From assembly GCF_004331955.1 (NCBI RefSeq), contig NZ_CP036532.1:2046001-2110000 (forward strand): a DNA stretch of 64,000 bases, written 5' to 3'. This DNA is from Roseitalea porphyridii. Its GTDB lineage: Bacteria > Pseudomonadota > Alphaproteobacteria > Rhizobiales > Rhizobiaceae. The notes beneath the pieces are model-generated. The model was not told the DNA's origin. It ran no database searches and saw only the letters and a program-made list of their open reading frames with translations. This document shows positions 9,156 through 20,274 of the stretch, in pieces. A program made the position numbers and the translations under genes. Position 1 is the stretch's first letter. The number at the start of each line of letters is the position of its first letter.

Positions 9156-10054
9156 CGCAAGCCGCTGAAACCTCTGTCGACACCGCCCCCAAGCGCTCCT
9201 CGCGGCGCACCAACTGGGCCCGCGGCTTCTATCGGTTCCGGCAGAATCCGCTGTCCGTGGCCGGGCTGATCGGGGTCGTGTGCCTGCTGTTCATCGCCGC
9301 GTTCGGGCCGCAGCTTGCCCCCTACCCCGAACATCTGGCGGGGGAGATCAACGTGGCCGACCGTTTCCAGCCGCCCTCGGCCGAGTTCTGGTTCGGCACC
9401 AACGAAGTCGGCCAGGACGTGTTCTCGCTGGTCCTCGCCGGCGCCCAGGTGTCGCTGCTGAGCGGTATCGCCGTGATCATCCTCGCCACGCTGATCGGCA
9501 CGGTGATCGGCGTGATCGCAGGCTATTTCGGCTCCTGGCTCGACGAAATCCTGATGCGCTTCACGGATCTCATCCTGACGCTTCCCGGACTGATCCTCGC
9601 CATGGCGATCGCCGCCGGGCTCGGGCCGAGCATCCCCAACATGATCCTGGCGCTTGCCCTGGCATGGTGGCCCGGCTTCGCCCGCATGGCGCGCGGCGAA
9701 GTTCTTTCCACCAACGCCGAACTCTACGTCACCGCGGCTCGGGCGCAGGGCGCTGGCAACATGCGCATCCTCACACGCCATATCCTGCCGAACATCACTT
9801 CGCCGGTGATCGTGAAGATGTCGCTCGATGTCGGCTTTGCCATCATCGCGGTGGCCTCGCTCGGCTTCATCGGCATCGGCGTCCGGCCGCCGACGCCCGA
9901 GTGGGGCGTGATGCTGTCGGTGTCGCGCACCAATCTCCCGCACTACTGGTGGACCGCCATCTTTCCCGGCTTCGCCATCTTCCTGTCGGTGCTGAGCTTC
10001 AACTTCCTCGGCGACGGCCTGCGCGACGTGTTCGATCCGAGGGCGCGCCGATGA
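9152..10054 (+). CDS. ABC transporter permease, DppC type
   Basis: 300-residue second permease of the importer. Residues about 25-70 form the OppC N-terminal membrane domain (YRFRQNPLSVAGLIGVV), and the rest is the BPD_transp_1 domain with FGTNEVGQDVFSLVLAGAQ and an EAA-like loop (YVTAARAQGAGNMRILTRHI). The start is the ATG at 9152 overlapping the stop of the DppB gene, which gives the expected length; a longer in-frame opening from 8624 lies inside dppB and is spurious. Confidence 0.94.
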   Translation: MTQAAETSVDTAPKRSSRRTNWARGFYRFRQNPLSVAGLIGVVCLLFIAAFGPQLAPYPEHLAGEINVADRFQPPSAEFWFGTNEVGQDVFSLVLAGAQVSLLSGIAVIILATLIGTVIGVIAGYFGSWLDEILMRFTDLILTLPGLILAMAIAAGLGPSIPNMILALALAWWPGFARMARGEVLSTNAELYVTAARAQGAGNMRILTRHILPNITSPVIVKMSLDVGFAIIAVASLGFIGIGVRPPTPEWGVMLSVSRTNLPHYWWTAIFPGFAIFLSVLSFNFLGDGLRDVFDPRARR

Positions 10055-10932
10055 GCCTTCTGCAGATCAAGGACCTGCGCCTGACCATGCGCAGCTTCGA
10101 GGGCGAGAACCTGGTGCTCGACGGTGTCGGCCTCGATGTGGAGAAGAACGCCATTTCCGGGATCGTCGGCGAGACCGGCTCGGGCAAGTCGCTGACCGGC
10201 CTTTCCGTCTCCCGCCTGGTGCCGACCCCGCCGGGCCGGTATCTGGGCGGCACGATCCGTTTCGATGGTCAGGACCTGATGCGCGCCTCCGAAGAGGAGA
10301 TGCGGCGGCTGCGCGGCCGCCAGATCGGCATGATCTTCCAGGACCCCACCACCAACCTCAACCCGGCGTTCCGCATCAGCACGCAGATGATCGACATCGC
10401 GCTGAACGTCGCCCGGACCGACCCCGGCCTGATCGGCGTATCGGCGCGCGCTTCAAGAGCCGAAAGAAGACGCGCGGCGCGGCGGCGCTGCGTCGAACTG
10501 CTTGGTCTGGTCGGCATTCCGGAGCCGGACAGCCGGATCGACGCCTATCCGCACACCTATTCGGGAGGCATGCGCCAGCGCGTCCTGATCGCCATGGCGC
10601 TGATCGGGCAGCCGCGGCTTCTGATCGCTGACGAACCGACCACCGCGCTCGACGTCTCCGTTCAGGCGCAGGTTCTGGAACTGATGAGCTCGTTCGTCCG
10701 CGACCGCGACCTGACGATCATGTTCATCACCCACAATATCGGCGTGGTTGCGCAGATCTGCACCGATGTCTCGGTGATGAACACCGGACGGATCGTCGAG
10801 AGCGGCGATGTCCATTCCGTGCTCAAGAACCCGCAACACGGCTACACGCGCGAACTGCTCGGGGCGGTGATGACGAAGGACACGCCCCGGCCCGAGCGCC
10901 GCAAGGTCCTTGCTGGGAGTGTTCCATCATGA
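10051..10932 (+). CDS. ABC transporter ATP-binding protein, DppD type
   Basis: 293-residue ATPase of the peptide/opine importer. The Walker A motif GETGSGKS is at residues 40-47, the signature YSGGMRQR at about 170-176 and the Walker B LLIADEP at 190-196. The ATG overlaps the stop of the DppC gene by four bases. Its C-terminal tail is short compared with many DppD proteins and the cysteine-rich C-terminal oligopeptide motif is not evident. It forms a heterodimer with the DppF-type ATPase downstream and powers uptake. Confidence 0.94.
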   Translation: MSLLQIKDLRLTMRSFEGENLVLDGVGLDVEKNAISGIVGETGSGKSLTGLSVSRLVPTPPGRYLGGTIRFDGQDLMRASEEEMRRLRGRQIGMIFQDPTTNLNPAFRISTQMIDIALNVARTDPGLIGVSARASRAERRRAARRRCVELLGLVGIPEPDSRIDAYPHTYSGGMRQRVLIAMALIGQPRLLIADEPTTALDVSVQAQVLELMSSFVRDRDLTIMFITHNIGVVAQICTDVSVMNTGRIVESGDVHSVLKNPQHGYTRELLGAVMTKDTPRPERRKVLAGSVPS

Positions 10933-11747
10933 CCGTGCTCCAGGTGCAGAATCTGACCAAGAGCTACTCCGTGCCGGGCGACTATTTCGGTCGCGGCGGC
11001 GAGACGATCACCGCGCTCGACGATGTCAGCTTCGAGGTTCGGCGCGGCGAGACCGTCGGCATCGTCGGAGAGTCCGGCTCAGGCAAGTCCACGCTCTCGC
11101 GCATCATCCTGGGCCTCGAACAGCCCGACGCCGGCCGGATCGTCTTTGACGGCGTCGACCTTGCGACCCTGTCGCGGCGCGAGCTTCGCGCCATCCGCGC
11201 GCGCATTCAGGTCGTCTTCCAGGATCCGTACGCGTCGCTCAACCCGCGTATGTCGGTGCATGACCTGATTGCCGAACCCATGGAGGTCCACCGCGACACG
11301 ATGGGGATCAGCCGCAGGGCGATCACCGACCGGGTCGCCGAGCTGCTGACGCTCGTGCAGATGCAGGAAGACCACATGCACCGCTATCCGCACGAATTCT
11401 CAGGCGGCCAGCGCCAGCGCATCGGCATCGCGCGTGCGCTGGCGTGCAAGCCCGAACTGATCGTGCTCGACGAGCCGACCTCGGCGCTCGACGTTTCAGT
11501 TCAGGCCCAGGTGCTCGAACTGCTCATCGGGCTGCAGGACGAACTCGGCCTGACCTATCTTTTCATCAGCCACGACCTCGCCGTAGTCCGTTACCTGTGC
11601 GAGTCAGCCATTCTCGTCCGCAAGGGCAGGCTGATCGAGAGCGCGCCCATCGAGCAGCTCTTCACGACCCCGCAAAGCGACTATGCCCGCACGCTGATCG
11701 GCGCCATGCCGGACATTGATCCCGACAAGTCGCCCTACCGAACCTGA
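10929..11747 (+). CDS. ABC transporter ATP-binding protein, DppF type
   Basis: 272-residue second ATPase of the importer. Walker A GESGSGKS is at residues 47-54, followed by the Q-loop [13 protein letters not shown], the signature [15 protein letters not shown] and Walker [13 protein letters not shown]. The start overlaps the stop of the DppD gene by four bases. With the binding protein, two permeases and DppD it makes a complete five-gene transporter. Confidence 0.94.
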   Translation: MTVLQVQNLTKSYSVPGDYFGRGGETITALDDVSFEVRRGETVGIVGESGSGKSTLSRIILGLEQPDAGRIVFDGVDLATLSRRELRAIRARIQVVFQDPYASLNPRMSVHDLIAEPMEVHRDTMGISRRAITDRVAELLTLVQMQEDHMHRYPHEFSGGQRQRIGIARALACKPELIVLDEPTSALDVSVQAQVLELLIGLQDELGLTYLFISHDLAVVRYLCESAILVRKGRLIESAPIEQLFTTPQSDYARTLIGAMPDIDPDKSPYRT

Positions 11748-11772
11748 CACCGCAAACCATTGGAGAAGATGA

Positions 11773-13182
11773 GTGCCGAACGAGAAGCCCGTATGGGACA
11801 TCGTCGATCAGAAGAAGCCCGCCTTCATCGAGCTGAGCGACCGGGTCTGGGACAATCCCGAACTCCAGTACCGGGAACATGCCTGCGTCGGCATGCATCG
11901 GCAGATGCTGGAGGCGGAGGGCTTCAGGATCGTCGACCGACTGGCGGGGATCGAGACCGCCGTCATGGGAGAGGCCGGCGAAGGCGGCCCGGTCATCGCG
12001 ATCCTCGGCGAGTTTGACGCGCTGCCCGGCCTCAGCCAGGTCGCGGGCCTGGACGAACAGAAACCGGTCGAACCGGGCGGCAACGGTCATGGCTGCGGGC
12101 ACAACCTGCTCGGCGCCGGCGCACTTCTGGCCGCGTCCGCGGTCAAGGATTTCCTCGCCGCCAACAACCTGCCCGGCCGCATTCGCTACTACGGCTGCCC
12201 GGCCGAGGAAGGCGGCGCGGCCAAGACCTTCATGACCCGCGATGGCGTTTTCGATGACGTCGACATCGCGCTGTCCTGGCATCCGACGGCGTTCAGCGGG
12301 ATCATTCCGCCGCTGACCCTGGCCGTGACCATGATGGATTTTCACTTCACGGGACGCGCGGCGCATGCGGCGGTCTCGCCGCATCTTGGCCGCAGCGCGC
12401 TCGACGCGGTCGAACTGATGAGCGTCGGCGTCAACTATCTGCGCGAGCACGTACCGCAGGATTGTCGCATCCACTATGCCCTGCTCGACAGCGGTGGGAT
12501 GGCGCCCAACGTGGTGCAGGCGCAGGCCCGCGTGCGCTATTCGATCCGGGCGCTCACGACCCCGGACATGCAGGCGCTGGTCGAGCGCGTGAAGGCCGTC
12601 GCCGAGGGCGCCGCCACCATGACTGGCACCAGTGTCGAGTGCAACGTCGTCACCGCAATGTCCGAAGTGCTCGACAATTCGCCCCTTTATGCCCTGCTGC
12701 ACAGGAACATGATGGAACTCGGCCCCACGCCCTTCGACGACGAGGACCGCGACTTCGCCCGCCGCATGCAGGCCACCATGACCGCCGACGATATCGAGGC
12801 GGCACATCTGGCCGCCGGCGTGCCACGCTCGGACGCGCCGTTGTGCGATACGATCGTTCCGCTCGAAACGCGCGGCGTCCCGATGCTGGGCTCGACCGAT
12901 CTGGGCGATGTGAGCTGGGTCGTTCCCTTCGCCCAGGCAGGATCGGCCACCTATGCGATCGGTACGCCGGGCCATAGCTGGCAATTGACCGCCCAGGGCA
13001 AGTCACCGGCCGCGCACAAGGGCATGGTGCACGTCGCCAAAGCGCTTGCCGGCACTGCGCTCGATCTGTTCGCTGACGACGATCTGATCGAGACGGCCAA
13101 GCGCGACCTGAGCGAACGCCTCGCCAAAGCGCCCTACAAGTCTCCCCTGCCCGAGGGCCTCCAACCACAGGTGCCCGCATGA
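11773..13182 (+). CDS. M20-family metallo-amidohydrolase (AbgB/HipO-like)
   Basis: 469-residue M20 peptidase/amidohydrolase. Metal-site landmarks are GEFDALPG, NGHGCGHNLLGAG, the glutamate pair in PAEEGGAAK, and the later SWHPTAF segment. The dimerisation domain sits in the middle (FTGRAAHAA). Closest in outline to the AbgB p-aminobenzoyl-glutamate hydrolase branch and to amidohydrolases that remove acyl groups from amino acids. The start is GTG at 11773, 5 bases after TGGAGAAG. In this operon it probably hydrolyses the linear amide made by the hydantoinase-type ring opening or a conjugated form; that role is inferred. Confidence 0.88.
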   Translation: MPNEKPVWDIVDQKKPAFIELSDRVWDNPELQYREHACVGMHRQMLEAEGFRIVDRLAGIETAVMGEAGEGGPVIAILGEFDALPGLSQVAGLDEQKPVEPGGNGHGCGHNLLGAGALLAASAVKDFLAANNLPGRIRYYGCPAEEGGAAKTFMTRDGVFDDVDIALSWHPTAFSGIIPPLTLAVTMMDFHFTGRAAHAAVSPHLGRSALDAVELMSVGVNYLREHVPQDCRIHYALLDSGGMAPNVVQAQARVRYSIRALTTPDMQALVERVKAVAEGAATMTGTSVECNVVTAMSEVLDNSPLYALLHRNMMELGPTPFDDEDRDFARRMQATMTADDIEAAHLAAGVPRSDAPLCDTIVPLETRGVPMLGSTDLGDVSWVVPFAQAGSATYAIGTPGHSWQLTAQGKSPAAHKGMVHVAKALAGTALDLFADDDLIETAKRDLSERLAKAPYKSPLPEGLQPQVPA

Positions 13183-14303
13183 CGATCATGACCACCACGA
13201 GCGCCGACGTGGCGCCCCTCTTCAAACCGTTCGGCGTGCGCGACCTGACCGTGAAGAATCGCTTCGTGATGGCGCCGATGACGCGATCACGCTCCCCGCG
13301 CGGCGTGCCGACCCAGGAAGTCGTCGACTATTATCGCCGCCGTGCCCAATCCGAGGTCGGGCTCATCCTGACCGAGGGCACGGTCATCGACAGGCCGTCC
13401 TCCAAGAACGACCCGAACGTGCCGCACTTCCACGGAACCGAGGCGCTTGCGGCCTGGCAAGAAGTGGCCGACGCCGTCCATGCCGCAGGCGGCCGGATCG
13501 CCCCGCAAATCTGGCATGTCGGACCGCGCCGCGATCACCGGGTGGAATGGACCCCGCCCGGGCCGGTCGACACCGCGTCGGGCCTCGTCGACTTCGACAG
13601 CCCCCGGCTTCCGCCGATGGACGAAAACGCCATTGCCGACACGATCGCCGCGTTCGGCGCGGCCGCGAACGAAGCCGTCAGGCTGGGGTTCGATGCGGTC
13701 GAGATTCACGGCGCGCATGGCTATCTGATCGATGACTTCTTCTGGCACGTATCCAACCTCAGGTCCGACCGCTGGGGCGGCGCGACGGTGCGCGAGCGCG
13801 CCCGCTTCGGAGCCGAGGTCGTGGCGGCCGTGCGGCGGGTCATGCCCGAGGGCATGCCGCTGATCTTCCGCCTGTCGCAGTGGAAGGGCGTCGACTACGA
13901 CGCGCGCGTCGCGCAAACCCCGCAGGAGATGGCCGAGTGGCTGGAACCACTGGCCGAGGCCGGGGTCGACATCTTCCATTGTTCGCAGAGGCGATTTTGG
14001 GAGGCCGCATTCGACCAGTCCGATCTCAACCTCGCCGGCTGGGCCAAGAAGGTCTCCGGCCTACCGACGATCACCGTCGGTTCGGTCGGCCTTTCGGGGG
14101 AGTTCATCGCCGGCGTCAATGGCGAGCGCTCCGAGCCGCGCGGTCTCGACGAACTGATGCGCCGTTTCGATCGCGGCGACTTCGATCTCGTCGCGGTCGG
14201 CCGGGCCTTGCTCGCAGACCCCGAATGGGTGAAGAAAATCCGGCACCGTCAGTTCGATCAACTAAGGGCGTTCGATCCGCAAGTGCTGAAGAGCTATTAT
14301 TGA
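13179..14303 (+). CDS. NADH:flavin oxidoreductase, old yellow enzyme family
   Basis: 374-residue FMN-dependent ene-reductase with a TIM-barrel fold. The N-terminal FVMAPMTRSRS, the QIWHVG segment, HGAHGYLIDDFFW near the middle and the SNLRSDRWGG motif are typical of this family. It reduces activated carbon-carbon double bonds with NAD(P)H. The ATG overlaps the stop of the M20 gene, so it belongs to the operon; its presence implies that the imported compound or an intermediate contains a conjugated double bond. Confidence 0.9.
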   Translation: MTIMTTTSADVAPLFKPFGVRDLTVKNRFVMAPMTRSRSPRGVPTQEVVDYYRRRAQSEVGLILTEGTVIDRPSSKNDPNVPHFHGTEALAAWQEVADAVHAAGGRIAPQIWHVGPRRDHRVEWTPPGPVDTASGLVDFDSPRLPPMDENAIADTIAAFGAAANEAVRLGFDAVEIHGAHGYLIDDFFWHVSNLRSDRWGGATVRERARFGAEVVAAVRRVMPEGMPLIFRLSQWKGVDYDARVAQTPQEMAEWLEPLAEAGVDIFHCSQRRFWEAAFDQSDLNLAGWAKKVSGLPTITVGSVGLSGEFIAGVNGERSEPRGLDELMRRFDRGDFDLVAVGRALLADPEWVKKIRHRQFDQLRAFDPQVLKSYY

Positions 14304-14538
14304 TGGGGCGGCCTTGGTCCGGGCTTTGGGTTCATGACCTTGGCGAAGAGACGATGAGGGGTAGCGACAGCATGGATATTCTTGCCGCGTTGAGACAAAC
14401 GACTTGCAAGCGGCCTGCGCGCAGATCGCCGAACGGACGCGCGTGCGGGGCCTTCGACAAGGGCCGGCCTGCCGGAACGCTGTTCGAGTCGGCACCGACA
14501 TGCCGCGACTGCCGCTATGCGGGCCGGAGCATCCGGTC

Positions 14539-15294
14539 ATGAGCCAGGATCATCTTTCCACCTTCGCGCGTGGGCTGGACGTCATTCGCGTCTTCACCCA
14601 TCACAAGCCCCGCCTTACCCTCAGCGAGGTCGCAGCGGAGACGGGTCTGACCCGCGCGACCGCACGACGCTTCCTGCTGACGCTGGTCAAGGAGGGCTAT
14701 GTAGGCGTCGAGGGGCGCTATTTCAGCCTCCTGCCCAAGGTCTTCGATCTGGGCTTTTCGGTGTTCGTTTCGATGGACATCTGGGATGTCGCAAAGCCCA
14801 TCATCGACGAACTGGCCGAAGAACTTCAGGAGTCGGTCAATGCAGCGATCCTCGACAATGATGCCGTGATCTATCTGGCAAGGGCCCAGCCGAACCGCAT
14901 GGTGTCGGTCGGCATCAGGGTCGGCCACCGCATGCCGGCCTATGCCGGCTCGACCGGGCGCATCCTGCTGGCCGCACTCTCCGAACAGGATCTGCGCGAA
15001 TATCTCGAGAACACCACCCTCACTGCCATCACCCCGGCGACCATCACCTCCAAGGTTCGGCTGCGCGACGAAATCGAACAGGCCCGCAAGCAGGGCTACG
15101 CCTATGTCGAGGATGAACTTGAAATCGGCCTTCGGTCGATCTCGGTGCCGATCCGCAACCTCGACAGCGACGTCGTCGCCGCGCTGAACATCGGTTGCCC
15201 GTCCGGAAGGGTCGATGAGGAAACCATGCGCGGGCCGATGCTGACCGCCCTGCGCGAGGCATCGCAGCGGATCACCGACAGCCTTCGCGGGTGA
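14539..15294 (+). CDS. IclR-family transcriptional regulator
   Basis: 251-residue regulator. The N-terminal winged helix-turn-helix covers residues about 8-65 (FARGLDVIRVF, LTLSEVAAETGLTRATARRFLLTL), and the C-terminal effector-binding domain includes RMVSVGIRVGHRMPAYAGSTGR and YAYVEDELEIGLRSISVP, which is closest to PcaR/PobR-type IclR proteins. The start at 14539 matches the usual N-terminus; ATG at 14500 is possible. A 235-base gap separates it from the OYE gene. It is the obvious candidate to control the divergent hydantoinase promoters at 2255-2648. Confidence 0.91.
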   Translation: MSQDHLSTFARGLDVIRVFTHHKPRLTLSEVAAETGLTRATARRFLLTLVKEGYVGVEGRYFSLLPKVFDLGFSVFVSMDIWDVAKPIIDELAEELQESVNAAILDNDAVIYLARAQPNRMVSVGIRVGHRMPAYAGSTGRILLAALSEQDLREYLENTTLTAITPATITSKVRLRDEIEQARKQGYAYVEDELEIGLRSISVPIRNLDSDVVAALNIGCPSGRVDEETMRGPMLTALREASQRITDSLRG

Positions 15295-15372
15295 AGGCGG
15301 CGCCCTTCGGGCGAGCAGGACATCAACGGCTGATCACTTGCATCTTTGCCGGCGCTGCGCCATCTGGCGCTC

Positions 15373-16107
15373 ATGAGTGAAACGCTCGCCACCGCCCCGC
15401 CTGAACGCGACATGATCGCCGGCCTGTTTCACGCCGCGCCCGGCTCGCCGCCGGTCGAATGGCGCATCGCCGACGGGCTGACCGATTACGAAGAGGCGCT
15501 CGAGGCCATGCAGGCGCGCGCCGAGGCGATCAGGGCGGGCACGGCGAACGAACTGGTCTGGCTGGTCGAACACCCCCCGCTCTATACGGCCGGCACCAGC
15601 GCCGACCCCGCCGACCTGACGGACCCGGACCGGTTCCCGGTCTACGAGACAGGGCGCGGCGGCCAGTACACCTATCACGGGCCCGGCCAGCGCGTGGCCT
15701 ATGTCATGGTCGACCTCAAGCGCCGACGCCAGGACGTGCGCGCCTTCGTCGCCGCGCTCGAGGCGTGGATCATCGGCACGCTCGACCGGTTCAACGTGCA
15801 TGGCGAGCGGCGCGAGGATCGCGTCGGCGTCTGGGTCCGGCGGCCCGAACGGGCCGGCTCCGCGCCGGGCGTCGTCGCCGAGGACAAGATCGCCGCGATC
15901 GGCATCCGCCTGCGCAAATGGGTCTCGTTCCACGGCGTTTCGATCAATGTCGAGCCGGATCTGAGCCATTATGGGGGCATCGTGCCCTGCGGCGTGTCGG
16001 ACCATGGCGTGACCAGCCTCGTCGATCTCGGCCTGCCGGTCACGATGGCCGATCTCGATGTCGCGCTGAAGGCCGAGTTCGAGACGGTCTTCGGGCCGGT
16101 CGTCTGA
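15373..16107 (+). CDS. lipB: Octanoyl-[acyl carrier protein]:protein N-octanoyltransferase
   Basis: 244-residue LipB. Visible family motifs are [11 protein letters not shown], the [12 protein letters not shown] loop, the lysine motif [10 protein letters not shown], the histidine in SFHGVSINV and the catalytic cysteine in [10 protein letters not shown]. The enzyme moves octanoate from ACP to the lipoyl domains of 2-oxoacid dehydrogenases and GcvH, the first step of lipoate synthesis. ATG at 15373 is preferred to an in-frame TTG at 15346. It is convergent with pccA, the stops being three bases apart. Confidence 0.96.
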   Translation: MSETLATAPPERDMIAGLFHAAPGSPPVEWRIADGLTDYEEALEAMQARAEAIRAGTANELVWLVEHPPLYTAGTSADPADLTDPDRFPVYETGRGGQYTYHGPGQRVAYVMVDLKRRRQDVRAFVAALEAWIIGTLDRFNVHGERREDRVGVWVRRPERAGSAPGVVAEDKIAAIGIRLRKWVSFHGVSINVEPDLSHYGGIVPCGVSDHGVTSLVDLGLPVTMADLDVALKAEFETVFGPVV

Positions 16108-16110
16108 TCC

Positions 16111-18123
<2,013 letters not shown>

Positions 18124-18250
18124 GCCCCGCCTTTGTCCCGCTCTTGTTCTGGTCAGCCGGACCTTGATACGGAAAACGCCGGACCGGGCAATCACCGATT
18201 GGTCTTAGCGGTCATGGGCCGTCCGCGCCAGCAGCCCCGGAACGAACGAC

Positions 18251-18274
18251 GCCCGCCGATGGCGAGCGGCGGGC
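18251..18274 (-). terminator. Hairpin between the repeat protein gene and pccA
   Basis: Perfect 8-base arms GCCCGCCG (18251-18258) and CGGCGGGC (18267-18274) with an 8-base loop, 35 bases past the stop of the 18309-19316 gene on the minus strand. There is no clear T-run, so this may be a weak terminator or an mRNA-stabilising hairpin. Confidence 0.35.
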
Positions 18275-18308
18275 GCGTGAAGGATCGTTGGGCCGGGCGG
18301 CGTGAAGG

Positions 18309-19316
18309 TCAGGCGACCCGGTCGATCAGCGGCACAAGGCTCGGATGAACGTCAGGCGACTCCGCCTTGATGAAACGCAGGAGCGCCTTCTCGTTCTCGT
18401 GCAGCACGCCGTCGCGACCGATACGCGCGGCGATCCAGTCCGCCTCGTTCTCGCAGATCGTTTCCGCGGCTGCATTGGCGGCGGCAAATCGCTCGTTCTT
18501 CTCGCGATAGGCGTTCTCGACGCCGGTCTTCGTCTTCACCGCATCGATGTAGCCGCGCAGGCCACCGGCGACGACGCGGCTGAAGAAGCCGGCAACATCG
18601 ACGCTCGTGTCGTCGAGCCACTCCTGCCGCCGCAGGGCAACGTCACGATCGACGGCGACATGGCGTGTCGCCGCCATTAGCGAAAAGCCGATCGCCTTGA
18701 CGAACAGGTCCGACCAGGCCGGATCGTTCTCGGCCTCGACGGTGCGGTCGTTGATGTCGAACAGCACCTCGGCTTCCTCGCGGGTAATCCCGGCCTGCCC
18801 GTCACCGCCGAATGCATAGAGGATACGCCGCAGCATCGCGACATCGTCCACAGTCACGACACCGGGCCTGGCCTGCCGGCCGCGCGCCAGCGGGCCGTCG
18901 CCGTCCGTGACAACATGGGCGACCTGCTGCAGCGCGAAGGCGCTCAGCCACGCGGGCATGGACTGGGCCTTTTCCATCACCCGCATGAGAAGCTCGAGTT
19001 CGGTGCGCGAGCACACGACGCCGTCGCGCGAGATCGCATCGACCAGCCATCGCGCATTGTCCTCGGAGACATAGCCGACCGGCGGCTCCTGGCCGACCAG
19101 ATAGTCGCCGATCGCCTCGATGAAGAAGACGTCCCACTCCGGCGCGCGTTCACGGCACGAATTGTCGACGGCGAACAGCGCATCGGCTTCCGTCCGGCTT
19201 ACGACGCCATCCCTGAAGACACCCCGCCGCAGCGCCAGCACGTCCTCGGCGGTCACCGCACCCTTCGACACGATCTCGGCCACGGGCCCGCGCAATACCA
19301 GTTCGCCCATCGTCAT
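18309..19316 (-). CDS. Unknown protein built from an internal duplication with four D-G-x-V/I-x-x-x-E motifs
   Basis: 335 residues, no signal peptide or membrane span. Residues 21-74 and 154-214 are clearly related (VTAEDVLALRR vs VTVDDVAMLRR; DVFFIEAIGDYL vs DLFVKAIGFSL), so the protein is two diverged copies of a unit of about 130-150 residues. Four short motifs recur at about residues 36-48, 97-109, 171-186 and 301-313, each an acidic-Gly pair followed by a hydrophobic residue and a Glu, like a single EF-hand-like or TerB-like loop. The start has GGAGAACGGGGT just before the ATG. I do not recognise a function; it is known to me only as a conserved alphaproteobacterial hypothetical type. 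Transcribed leftward ahead of pccA. Confidence 0.82.
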   Translation of the reverse strand: MTMGELVLRGPVAEIVSKGAVTAEDVLALRRGVFRDGVVSRTEADALFAVDNSCRERAPEWDVFFIEAIGDYLVGQEPPVGYVSEDNARWLVDAISRDGVVCSRTELELLMRVMEKAQSMPAWLSAFALQQVAHVVTDGDGPLARGRQARPGVVTVDDVAMLRRILYAFGGDGQAGITREEAEVLFDINDRTVEAENDPAWSDLFVKAIGFSLMAATRHVAVDRDVALRRQEWLDDTSVDVAGFFSRVVAGGLRGYIDAVKTKTGVENAYREKNERFAAANAAAETICENEADWIAARIGRDGVLHENEKALLRFIKAESPDVHPSLVPLIDRVA

Positions 19317-19443
19317 ACCCCGTTCTCCGGACGCACTGCGCCGGTCAAAATCCCGGGGTCAGCCTAGCCGCACCGGCTTGAATTTCGGCTAAGCGACGTG
19401 GTTAAGCCAAGCTTGCGATCAACATCATGGAAGGCTCATTGCG

Positions 19444-20274
19444 ATGAGCGATTCGGCTGACGCGCTGGCCGAGGCCTACAATGGGGCGCTCGCGCACGAA
19501 AAGGCGGGGCGACGGGACGAGGCGGCGGCGCTCTATCGGCGATGCCTCGAACTCGCGCCGTCCGATCCGTGCGGCGCGGCGATGCGGCTCGCCTCGATGG
19601 GACTGGGCCCGCCGCCCGATCGCGCCGGCGATGCATATATGGCGACGCTGTTCGACCAGGTCGCCGACCGGTTCGACCACATCCTGACCGAGGAACTTGG
19701 CTATGCGGTGCCGATGCAGGCGTCCGAATGGCTCAAGGCGCATCGACCGGGGCCCTATGACCGGCTCCTCGATCTTGGATGCGGCACGGGGCTCTCGGGG
19801 ATGATGCTCGAAGACATCTGCGCCCACGCGACCGGCGTCGACATCTCCGAACAGATGGTCGAGAAGGCCGACGAGCGCGCCGCCTATGACGAACTCTACA
19901 TCAACGAAGCGGTCCATTTCCTTGAAGAATGGGCAAAAAGCGCCGATCGGGCGCACGCGCCCTTCGACCTGATCGTCGCCACAGACGTGCTGCCCTATTT
20001 CGGCCCGCTCGAAGCCCTGTTCGACGGAATCGCGGCAAACGCCACCGCGAAGTGCCGCCTCGTCGTCTCGGCCGAGACCCTGCCCCAACTGGCCAGCGCC
20101 AATGCAGACTGGTCGGTAACGCCGCACCAGCGGTTCGCCCATTCGGCCACCTATCTGGAAGCGATGTGCGCCCGCGCCGGGTTCGCCGAGATCGAGCTTT
20201 GCCAGCCGATCACCGTGCGTCACGAGGAAGGCGCGCCGATCCCCGGCTTTCTGGTGATCGCGGCGACCGGTTAG
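19444..20274 (+). CDS. Class I SAM-dependent methyltransferase with N-terminal TPR-like segment
   Basis: 276 residues. The first 60 or so residues look like one tetratricopeptide-type helix pair (YNGALAHEKAGRRDEAAALYRRCLELAP). The rest is a Rossmann-type methyltransferase with motif I LLDLGCGTGLSG, the acidic motif II GVDISEQMVEKA and motif IV DLIVATDVLPYFG. The substrate is unknown; proteins with this TPR plus methyltransferase layout are common in alphaproteobacteria. Its stop overlaps that of the convergent mnmD by four bases. Confidence 0.88.
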   Translation: MSDSADALAEAYNGALAHEKAGRRDEAAALYRRCLELAPSDPCGAAMRLASMGLGPPPDRAGDAYMATLFDQVADRFDHILTEELGYAVPMQASEWLKAHRPGPYDRLLDLGCGTGLSGMMLEDICAHATGVDISEQMVEKADERAAYDELYINEAVHFLEEWAKSADRAHAPFDLIVATDVLPYFGPLEALFDGIAANATAKCRLVVSAETLPQLASANADWSVTPHQRFAHSATYLEAMCARAGFAEIELCQPITVRHEEGAPIPGFLVIAATG

